Notes under the pieces: generated by a model
Databases searched by the model: none
Told to the model about the DNA's origin: nothing
What the model saw: only the letters and a program-made list of their open reading frames with translations
Part shown: one piece after another, positions 1 to 12,100 of the stretch
Numbering within the stretch: position 1 is the first letter of the stretch
Layout of the letters: each line of letters opens with the position of its first letter
Translations under genes and position numbers: made by a program
Assembly: GCF_023973825.1 (NCBI RefSeq)
Contig: NC_090121.1
Coordinates: forward strand, 1,782,001-1,846,000
Direction: 5' to 3'
Length of the DNA stretch: 64,000 bases
Source of the DNA: Plasmodium brasilianum
Taxonomy: Eukaryota > Apicomplexa > Aconoidasida > Haemosporida > Plasmodiidae

Positions 1-123
1 TATTAGCAGTATTGGCAATATTAGTGGTATTGGAAATATTAGCGGTATTGGAAATATTAGCGGTATTGGAAATATTAGCAGTATTGGAAATATTAGTGGT
101 ATTGGAAATATTAGCGGTATTGA
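1..123 (+). repeat. 18-bp coding repeat (ISGIGN)
   Basis: About seven copies of an 18-bp unit (attagcggtattggaaat with point variants) encode the hexapeptide ISGIGN/ISSIGN in the giant gene. The array is cut by the left edge of the window, so its full copy number is unknown. Confidence 0.85.
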
Positions 124-3100
124 CAACAACAATGAAAATGTATTGTATTACGCAAACAATAATGCTTGCTCTTTACATCAATGTGTGGGTTCCCAAGTCA
201 ACGCAAACGTAAACAACAGAATAGCAAAGTTCACTACTACAAATGATAGTAAAAAAAATGCTAACATAATATATAACGCGAATGATAATTTAAGCTATAA
301 TTTATGCGAAATTTTGAGTAATAATTTGAGTCAAAATGTCGGAAATATTTCAAGTCAAAATGTCGGAAATATTTCAAGTCAAAATATGAACAATATTTCA
401 AGTCAAAATATGAACAATATTTCAGGTCAAAATATGAACAATATTTCAGGTCAAAATATGAACAATATTTCAGGTCAAAATATGAACAATATTTCAGGTC
501 AAAATATGAGCAATATTTCAAATCAAAATGTGGGTAATATTTCAAATCAAAATATGAGCAATAATTCGAGTCAAAATGTAAATGGCCATTTGCGTCAGAA
601 TTTTAGCCAAAGTTTTAATCAAAACATTGCCCAAAATTTGAACAGCAATTTGATTGGAAATTTGACTGGAAATTTAAGTAATAATTTAACGCGCAATTTA
701 AATAATAATTTGAATGACAATTTGGGCGACAATTTATATGGCACTTTTAATGGAAATTCAAACGACAATTTATTTCCCCTTTTGAACGAAAGTAGTAACA
801 AAAGGGAGGGACATACGAATAACGCCATTTTAAGTGAACGTATTAATGAAAATGTAAACAATTCCATTCAGCATCTTTTAGAAAATAGAAATAAAGATTC
901 TGACTGTAGTAATTTAAACTTGCGTTGTACCAATCTCAACTATTTAAAATTTAATGCATTGAAAAATCCGCAAAATTGTAATGCTTTATTATATCACCCT
1001 GATTTAAATGTGTGTGTGTTAAGCAATATGCATAACGGTAACAGTACCGGCAGTGTAAGCGGAGTTACGAATGTGGGCACAGTTGGCAATATAAGCAGTG
1101 TTAACAATGTTAGTAACATTAGCAGTAACAGCAATGTCAGATGTAACAACGGAAGTAGCAACATACCAAATGAAAACTTAATTATGCCTACGCCAAATAG
1201 CACGAGGGACAGGATAATCACTTCCCCCCATGCTAATCTAGCGAACAGTATAAATAATGGCATGATAAACCCATCGACCAACTTGGTTGGCAATACGTCC
1301 AGTATTAACCTCAACGTGCCAAGTGGTAATGTTAACAAGGACATGCTGAATATCCCCCCTCCGAATGTAAGTTTCAACATGACAAACGCAAATGTAAATA
1401 CAGTTTATAGGGAAGCACCCCGTTTGACTGCACCTTATAGGGAAGCACCCCATGTGAGCACGGACTTGCCACTATTAAACTGTACCAAAATAAATAACAC
1501 AAGAAGAGAAAGCATAAACCAGAATTTAATTAATTCTTACTCTGATGGAAATACAACTATAGCTCCTCTATTTGAAAACAAGAATGCTATGTATAGAGAA
1601 AGCCTAGAACCAAGTAATGTTTTAAATAACAAAAATTCGAACAACTACTTAACTATAAATAATGAACAACTACTGTGTAACAATGTATTCCAAGAAAAAA
1701 TTGCAAAAAATTTACAGCATACAACACATATGAACAATTTTAGCGGAATGTTAAGTAGTCATACGATATATAATAGCAAATTGAGAAATGAGAGTTGTAA
1801 TGAAAGTAAAAATACAACTGTACCAAGCATGAACAACATTCCAATTAATCATTATAAAAAAGAATACATGTATGAATACTACTTAAACCCCATAGATAAG
1901 AATAAGAAGCATTCGAGAAATAGAAAATCATTTTATTCTTTTAATGAAAGCTTAAACTATGATGCTAATGTTGAAGATAAGATGAAACTGAGAAATAATT
2001 TTTCCCATAATAATAACTGTTCTAATGTAAATGAAAATAATACTCTAATGAGAAAGCCAAGTGAAGATTTATACACACAGTATAAGGGTGTGACATATGA
2101 ACATAAAAGGTTAAGAAGCTTTAGTAAAGGTAAAAATTTTAACAGAGTATCCACAAATTTAAGCAATAAAAGTGGAATTAAAAAGAGATACAATTCGACT
2201 TCCATTAGTAGTAATGCATCATCCACTTATAACAATGATAAAATGAAAAAAAATCATAAAAAAAAAAAAAAGAAAAAGAAATACAAGATAGAAAGAGAGG
2301 AATACACAAATATAAGTTGTAAGAAGAGCAGGCGGAGATGTACTGATTCTCCAGGTAATTCATCTAGTGCATGTACAGTATCATCTTCATGTGCATCTGT
2401 TAAGGTTTCCTCCTTGCGCACCTCTTCGTCATTCGCGTCATCGGTATGTTCATCAAAGTCTTCATCATCCTCATTGTCCTTCTTTACAAACGCTTTAAAC
2501 GAAAAAGTGAAAAGGAAAAGGAACAGCAGTAGGAATAGCAGTAGGAACAGCAGTAGGAATAGCAGTAGGAACAGCAGTAGGAACGGCAGTAGGAACAGCA
2601 GTAGGAATAGCAATAGGCACAGCAATAGACACAGCAATAGGCACAGCATTAGATACAGCAATAGGCACAGCAATAGACATAGCAATAGATACTCAGAGAG
2701 AAAGAGGAAAAGAGAAACGCTAAGTGTTCCTGTACAAGGGAAAAGAAAAAGACCAACTGTTATCGATTTTCTAAATGAAAAATGGAATAGATATTCTCAT
2801 AATGAGGAGGGAGAAGAGAACAAAAACGATGACATATATAGTAATAATGGTAGAAGTGGAAGCCCAAGTGATGATCAGTGTAGCGTAAGCTGTAAGGCTA
2901 CTGACAAGGATAGTTACAACATTGACAACAATAGTGAAAACCTTAGTGGCAACAGCAGTGATAGTGAGAGTGATAAGGAAAAGGAGGAGGATGGCATCCG
3001 TAATGAGAACTTCAGCTTCGGTAGTTCAGAAGGTTTTGATAAAAAGAGAGATAATTTTTCTTCTAGTAAGGCTAAAGATAAGAATAAGTATGAGGAAAAT

Positions 3101-6100
3101 CGAAGGAACTGTAAGCATCCGTCTAACATGTGCAGTTTGTGGTTTTTGGATAGGGAAAAGGGATATGCCGATGAAGCTAGTGGAGGTGGTAGTAGTAGTA
3201 GTAGTGGTAGCAGTATGGATAGCGGAAGTGGTAGTGGTAACGAAAACAACATCTATGGAGATGACCTTAGCGACCACTGCGGTGGCAATAGTTCCCATGA
3301 TGATGGTGATACAACTGAGCAAGTGATTAAAATGAAAGCGGATGGAGAAAAGAAGAACAAATTAAGGCAGAATAGCAAAGGAAAAGGCAAAGACAAAGGA
3401 AAAGGCAAAGACAAAGGAACTGACAAAGACAAAGGAGCTGACAAAGACAAAGGAAACGACAAAGACAAAGGAACTGACAAAGACAAAGGAACTGACAAAG
3501 ACAAAGGAACTGACAAAGACAAAGGAGATGGTGTGGAAAACAAATATATATGGAGTGAAGAGCAAAATAAAAATGAAACTAATTGTAGTGAAGAGAAAGA
3601 AGAAAATGGAAGAATTAAAAATCGCGTAAAGATAGAAATTCGCAATAATACTGAACAGGAAAGTAACTCACCTGATGGCTGTGAGAAGGAAGAAAAAGTT
3701 TTATTGAGTAAATGGAATTATGAAAGTGGATTGATTAACGGAAGTGATGTATTGCATAGAATCATGGATTCAAGAAAGGATCATGAGGGGGGAGATTCTA
3801 ACCGCTGTAATGAAAAGAAGAGTGAAAAGTGTTTAATTATCGGGGAGGAATATACGGACGAATCAGAGGAGTCTGAGGAGTTAGAAGCATCAGGGAGATT
3901 AGACGCATCAGGGAGATTAGACGCATCAGGGAGATTAGACGCATCAGGGAGATTAGACGCATCAGGGAGATTAGACGCATCAGGGGGATTAGACGCATCA
4001 GGGGGATTAGACGCATCGGAGGAGTTGGACGATTCTGGGGAGTCAGAAACAACAAAGGAAGAAGCCGAAATTTTGCACGATGCAGAGAATGATGAAAAGG
4101 AAGGACGCAAAAGATATTGTGGAAAGGGCACAACTGAAACATCATCAGTTCAGAATAAGACCAAAGAGGAAGAGTTATATAAAAAAGGAAAAACAAATAA
4201 AGTCAAAATACAAGATATTAATAAAACAATAGTAGAAGGTAATGGAGGACGCGAAAGAAAAGAAAAATGTAGTGAAAATTTTGAAAAAGTTGATGAAATT
4301 TTTGAGGAAAAGAAAAAACAAGTGGACCGAAATAACATAACAGATGAAAGTTTGTCTTCAGAGGAATCAAGTAGTGAGTCAACTAGTACAAGCAATTCAG
4401 GTTATGATGAAGCTTCAATAAGGTGTGAATCTGATGAGAGCTCGGAGTACTTGTTGGATTGTTCTTCTGATGAAATAACCCGAACAGAGAGTTCAAGTAA
4501 TGATGAGAGTAGTAACGATTTGCATAATAGTTATATAAATGATAACACTGGCAAAGTGGAGCCTAATGGTAGAAATAACAGAAGTAGTAGTAGTAGTAGT
4601 AGTAGCAGTAGTAAACGTACTGGTATAAGAAAGGGAGAAGATCGTGGTAAAAGCAGTACACGTAGTATCAGCATCATTAACGGTAGTTGTAGTGATAACA
4701 GTAGAATTAGAAGTGATAAAAACAGGGTATGTCTTGATAGCCCCCGCAAAAATAAGAACACGAACGATTGCGACTTTCCCACCCGTAACGGAGTTAAAAA
4801 TGATAAGGAAAGCGGAAAAAACAATAGCTGGGGAAATAAAATTATATCGAATAATTATTTTTATAAAAAAAGAAATGCCTTTCATAAATGCCAATTTGCC
4901 ATTTGCAGCAATAACGGAGGAGTCGTGAGTCCCCCGAACGATAATGAAAAAGGAGAAGGAGTAGACGTGGAAGAACTGCAAGAAGTCAATGAATCCCAGG
5001 AAACCCAAGTAGTACAAGATGTCCAGGTAGTACAGGATGTCCAGGTAGTACAGGATGTCCAGGTAGTACAAGATGTCCAGGTAGTACAGGATGTCCAAGT
5101 AACCCAAGATTCCGACGTAAGAGTAAACGTTAACAATTTTTCCGAAATTCTCGTAAACAATGTAAAGTGCTACAAGCCTGGAGGCATGTTAGGGGAAAAC
5201 AACTCGTGCATTATCAAAGAGAACAGGTATATTTACACAACGTTGAAGGATCTAAATTACATAAAAAGAGATTTATTTTTAAATTATTTAAAAATATACT
5301 TCGTTAAAAAGAAAGTAAATGTGTATGAATATATAATAATGTTGTCTTATTTATTTTATAAGAGATCCAAATATTTAGATTTCAATAAAGTGTATTTGTA
5401 TAACACGATGAAGAAATTATCTCCTTGTTTATGGACATTAAATAGAAAATGTAACGACATTGAGATAAGAAATTTGTTTTATTTCATGAGTAAGATATTT
5501 ATTTTACATGATTATTTTATATTCAGAATAAATATATTTATTTTTAATTGGTTTATATTATATATATATAAAATAAAATTAAAAAATGTGTCTTATATAG
5601 AAGATATAAACCTTTTAATAAATTTTATGACAGGATTTTTAACAAATAAAAAATTTTTAAATTATTCTATCCTTTTTATTATTAATGTTATACTTCAAAA
5701 AAATACGGGAAGGTCTTTATATATAGGCTTAAATTATGACTACATTTGTTCTCTTTATATTTCCCTTTTTTCTAAAATTATATGTTTTTCCAAAAGGCAC
5801 AAAAAAATAGTTTCTACATGTAAGAAATATCTAAGACAAATTGGATACAAAATAAAAGATAACGATTTTACTAAAACAGATCAAGATGGAAGAGCAGACG
5901 CTTCGAATGCTTTCCTGTACCATCATGGTTTACAGAATAGTTCGGGTGATTTACCTTTGAATCATGCTTTTAATGAGAACAACGAAACGGTTAGGTGCCG
6001 AAGACGAAGTCGTAATAGTGAGTATACATTGAGTAAGCGAGTAATCCGGAATAAAGGAGGGTTAACTAAAAAGGAAAACTTCTTAACAAGTACAGGAAAT

Positions 6101-9100
6101 AATATGTGCACACAAAATGGAGAGCAAAATGCAGACTCTGAAATTATTAACATGAACAGCATATCAACAAGACAAGATTTAATCTTGTTGTATATACTGT
6201 ACATGTCAAACAATAATTATTCCATTTATATCAATATTTTGAAACACATTTTTGAAAATATTATAAAATTTAAGTTAACATATAATTTTCACAGGATGAA
6301 GATTAAAAGCAGGTATCTGTATAAAAAGATTATTCGTTGCTTACATAATGCGAGGAAAATTATGAACAAGTCAGGTGGAAGCGGAAGAAGGGGGAGGAAA
6401 AAAAGAGAGGGAAAGGTAGAGAAAATGGTAGAAAAAAAGGTACGGAAAAAGGAAGTGGAAAGAATAGAAGTCGAAAAAATTGAAGTCGAAAAAATTGAAG
6501 TCGAAAAAATAGAAGGGGAAAAAATAGAAGGGGAAAAAATAGAAGGGGAAAAAATAGAAGGGGAAAAAATAGAAGGGGGAAAAATAGAAGGGGAAAAAAT
6601 AGAAGTCGAGAAAATAGATGACGATAAAATAGAGGAAAAGATGCAAAATAGAGTAGTGGAGGAAAAACCTTCCAGCAGAATGTGTAACCCTAGTTGTAAG
6701 ATTAACATTCCATTTAACGATTATGCAAGCAAGAATTATTCTTTTATTTATTTATTCATTGGTCTATTGATGGAATATATGTCCTTTTCGTTTAACCAAC
6801 TTGTGTCTTCATATTTTAAGAACGAATCTTTGAAGAATGTGTATAAATTGTTGCTTTCTCATTTGAAAGATTATACGGATATAATTTTCAAATACATGAA
6901 GCATACCACTCTTAACATGTTGAAACGTTATAAAAACATTTGGTTACGCAATATTTTTACCATTGTGAATTTAAAGAAAATACATAACTTAGATGAATTT
7001 TTTTCTGAAGGGTCTTGCAATTATTGGCTCTCAATGGAACGAGGGGGAATCAGTTGCCGAAAGAGAAGCTCAAGGAAAGAGGTGGTTATCGTAGGAGGAA
7101 ATGGAGGAAAGGGGGAAGGAACTGGTGGAGAAATTGGCGAAACAAATTGGAGAAGTGCCGAAATGAATAATGCTGTTGATAAAGAGCTCAAATCAGAGAA
7201 AGGAAATGACGAGAAAATGATAGGTTCAAAAATAGATAGAATGGATAAGAGACAAAAATTTGATACATTAAATGCACTGAAGGAACGGTCGAATGAAGAA
7301 AGCAGAATAAACAAGATGCAAGACATAAATAAAGATATAATTAGTAAACAAAATGGACATAATGACTATTTGAATATAGAATGTAAAGAGGATGTGTTAT
7401 GTACTAGCCTTAGGAATAGCCGTTTTAATAAAGACAGCAAAGCAAATTACATATCGTGTGATGTAACTACTGATGTTAAGAAGAAATTGATAACATTTAA
7501 AATAGACAAGGAAGATTTGGGATTTAAAAGTGAACTAGTTAATTATTCATATAATGATGAACATTTTAACCTAGCTCTTAGAAGAAACAAATTAGAATAT
7601 TTTAATTTTAAAAAAAGGAATAGAAAAAAAAATTATTTTATATATACGAATTTTGTAGAAAACACATTTTTAATATTATGCACATGCTTAAAATTATTTA
7701 AAAGTAGTGTACTACTTAAAATTATATTTGATTTATTGTTTTTATTCTTTATTAGTAAAATAAAAAAGGAGCAACGTACACAATTTCTTAGCAAAATTTA
7801 TACAAAGGATAACGAATTACGTTGTATAATAACTAGGATACTAGTCACAAATGACAAAGGAAGAAGCTACTTGCAAAATGTCTATTTTATCAATTATTTC
7901 TTGAAAAGTAGAGAAGCGTTTGGCTCCTTGAACATCGACGTGCAGGCGGTAGAAGTAAACTTAGCATATATATACTCGTTCTACTTTTGTAAGTGTTCAA
8001 AGGGGGGTAAGCGGCGGAGGAAGGTGTGGAAGAAGCAGGGGAAGACGCGGGAGAAGACACACACGAAGTGGAAAGACGGGAAGGACTATTTCAACCAGCG
8101 GCTGCACATAAAACCTTGCTCGTGCATGTTTTTAACTTACGTAATTTTTTTTTGCCTCATTTTTAAAAATTTTCGTATGTATTTTATGCACTTTACTAAA
8201 TTTTCCTACTCCTTGAAGAGAAAAAGGGGCATTACGAATGAAATGAAGAAAGAGGTTGACACTTCAAAATTCTTGAGGGATATGAGCAAAGGAATAGTTA
8301 GCACTAAAAATAATGGTAATTCGCTTAAGGATGGAAGTGGTAGTCGTCGTTTTAGTATAGCAGATAGGTTAGTCCATAAGAGGGATGACTATGAGAAGGT
8401 AAAGAAATACTATAATGAGGATTATATTAATGGTGGGTATTACCTTATCGCTGAAAAGTTTATAAAAATGACTGCGGAAAGGGGAAATACCCATGTAAGT
8501 GATGTGGAGGACAAAGAGACTCACTTCAATGAAGTGAGAAAGGGTAATAAAAGCACATTGAATGAATATCCTAGTCATTTAAATAAATTTGCAGAAGAAA
8601 TGTACAACCCGTTAGATGTAGGTGTTGCTTCAACTTTGAGTAGATGTACGAACAGCAAAATGTGCGTGAATGACACAGAGGAGAAGATCTCCTGCATGGA
8701 TAAAACTTTTTTAGTAAAACCTATTGGCATTAGGAAGGATGAGTTTAAGAATGTGATAAACAAGTACAACTTGATTCCGTGTAACGGGCTTATTAATGTA
8801 CATTTTGAAAGAGAAAAAAATAGTAAATTACTTTCTAACAGTTGGGAGGAACAAAAGAATACTGATATAGGAAAAAAAGGTATAGAGAACGTGTTAATAA
8901 ATGACGAAAATGTAATAGAGAATTTTTATTTTTTTAAGGAAGAAACAGCATATCATATATTAAATATTTTATACGAAAAGAAGAGAAGATACAGTACACC
9001 AGTAGGCAGTTTTTACTCAAAATTGAACGGCAATATTTTCAAAGATAAATTAGGATGTAAAGTAATGAACAATAAAAATTCTAATAATGAGAAGATGAAA

Positions 9101-12100
9101 ATGTATGAACGATATTTAGAAATAATGAGTAGCATTATAAAGTGGAATAAGAACAATATTGAATATAACAATAAAAAGAAAAAAGACATTAATGGGATAA
9201 GAAGAAGGAGAAATAAATATACAAATATTATCATTGATATATATCCCTTAATTTTTTTATCACTGGTTAAGCTCTTGAACGCGTTCATAATTATTAATGA
9301 CGATGTTAAGAAAAAAACTTTTGATGTAAAAAATGAAACATTCCCTGTTAATTTACACATATTAGTGGACTTAGACAAAAAAGATGAATTTTTAAAAGTG
9401 CATGAAACTGAGATAAAAAATTATGACAAAGCAAGAGCGATGCATTCTTTTTTTAAAAACTGTTTATGTAGTATGCGGCTACTGCCCAACTGTTATTATA
9501 ACGATAATGATGATAAAAAAAAATTTTTTAAAACACATTATAGTAGCTATGGGGCGGGGGTTGACCCTCTTCCTAACGATAGTAGGGAGGACCGGAATGG
9601 TAATACTAACACTACTGCTACGACTGCTGCGGGTGCTACGACTGCTGCGGGTGCTACGACTGCTGCGACTGCTACGACCGCTACGACCGCTACGACTTAT
9701 GTTCTGAACGAACCAATTAGCATTAAAAGGCGGATGGAAGAGAGAAAATATTTAAATTTAATTGTAAAATTGCTGTACAAAGAAATAAAAACAGACTTTT
9801 TCCTACTTCATGAATATTATGATTACAAATTGTACATATATAGAAGTCTCTTAGTCGTATTAATAATTAAGTACTTAACATGTGTTAATAACTTTTTTTC
9901 TTTTAAAAAAAAGTTTTTTTTTTTTTTTATTCAAAGATTATTTCGATTATTATGTTTTCGTTTGATGTGTCTTTTTTTATGTACTGTTCATGTAAATAAA
10001 TTAACTAGCGAAATTATTATTATTGATGATGATTTTTTGGTTAACACGTACTGTGCGCATGAAAGGGGAAGGAAGAGACAGAGAAGAAATAGTACCAAAC
10101 ATTTTCAAAAAAAGTCCTATAACATGTACAAAAATTATGCGGAAAATTATCTCTTCAACTATCACTTTGTGGAGGATGCAAAGTTCTCGTTGTGGGAAGT
10201 GGAGGTGGGGGAAGAATCAGAGGAGGATGTGGATGAACAAGAGGACAGAGAGGAAGGAGATGAAGACGAAGAGGATGTGGATGAACAAGAGGAGGGGAAA
10301 GAACAGGATGAAGATGAGGATGAGGATGAAAATGAGAATGAGGATGAGAATGAGAATGAAGAAGACTACCTCGAGAGTGGGCATAATAATATAAAACAAG
10401 GGGGGAGAAGGCAGCTTGTACGCCAAAACGTAGAGCATGAGTTGAAGAATAACCGCTACAAAACAAATCTAGGGGAAAAAAACAAACATAGAGGTGATTA
10501 CAACTCATTGTCGATGAAGAATTACCATGATGGACGTGGGGAAAAAACGCGCGGAAGGAGTAGCAGTTATTACGGCAATTTAGACAAAAAAGGAAAAGAA
10601 AAAGGAGATAGAAAAGATGGTGTGGGTAAATACCCACAAGGAAAGAAGGGCCATAAGACACGCACGGTCGATAGGAAAGGAGGCGGCATAGATGTTAGAG
10701 AGGTACGAAGTGATGATTATGTTCATAAAAAAGGGAATGATAATGGGGGTGGAAATGCAAATGGGAAGACTAAACGGAAAGAGGAAAAAATTATTTACAA
10801 GCCGTTCGTGCCGTTCGGGAGCCTGGTAATGACCAAAAGGGAAGCAATCAAATTGAAGCTACTGCCAAAGGAGGAAATAAAGAGAGATAATAAAATATAT
10901 ATAAATAAAAGCATACTGAAAAATATAAGTAAAAATTTTATCACAAATAGTAGTAGCATTAGTAATAGTTGTGGTGGTAGCATGGATAAGGAGAACGAGG
11001 ACAGTATTGAATTATCCATTATATCAATTATAATTCTGTTAAATATGTTGAGAAAGAATTCAAATTATTCCTTGATGATAAATTTTTATATAAATTTATT
11101 GATAGAAAAATTTTTAGAAAAAAAAAAATACATACATGTAGATGATTACTATCTGATTAATTGTTACATGGTTAAGTTAATTAACCCATTGCATAGTCAT
11201 AATCACAAGAAAGAATTTTCTATAAATGAAAACAATTGTTTAAAGAAAAAGATGGAACTAATAAACAATGGATATAAATTTTACGCTTCGTTATGTAAGT
11301 TACCAGCATTTGAAATCATCTTTTTTGATACCTTAAAAGTGTACTTAAGTTTAATTAGTAAGAATTATTTAGGCTCTTTTATTTCCAAAATTGCAAGACT
11401 GAATAGTATATATACAAACAAAAATTACCACTTTAAGATTAAAATAAGTAGACTGCTCTGTACAAGACTTAATAACCTTCTCCTAGAGGAACTTATAAAT
11501 CTAAAATTAAATAAAATCGTTTTGAATAACACAATATCTGCATGTAAATTTTTTTTTATTTCTCTACTGGATGAAGATGAAAACTTTGATTTTATTTCAC
11601 CCCCATCGGATAATCAGACGTCCATTGTGAGGTTTGATCAGCAGGGAGGGGATAAGCAGAAGGAAGGATGTTGCACTGGATGGACATATGATAGAAGTTC
11701 TGAACTAGTGTGGTATGCACATACACAGGAACTGACTCTTCAAAACGTTGCTCGCGTTGAAAGATTTGGCAATGCTCAAATATTCGATAATGTTCAAACG
11801 TTCTGTAATGCTGATAAGTCTGAAAAATGCGGAAAATGGGGTAAACCTATTACAGTAGGGGAAAAGAATATTATAAGGTGTGCACTTCCCCCTCATCACA
11901 ACCACTATTATCAATACTACGACTGCAGTGATCGCTACGTGCACAATGGACAAACTTACTTGTATGTGAAAGACGACGCATTGAGTTATTCCAAAGAGGA
12001 TGCTAAAGAAACGGGACATAGTGTTGAAGGGAAGTGCTGCTCCTCAACTGATCAGGTAAGAAGTCAAAAGATGAAGGAATGTGGAAAAGATCTGAAGGAG

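Noticed and set aside
2254..5160. Minus-strand frames opposite the giant gene (Leu-rich, Ser/Phe-rich, Thr-rich)
   Set aside because: They are shadows of codon-phased repeats in the plus-strand gene and have no continuity beyond them.
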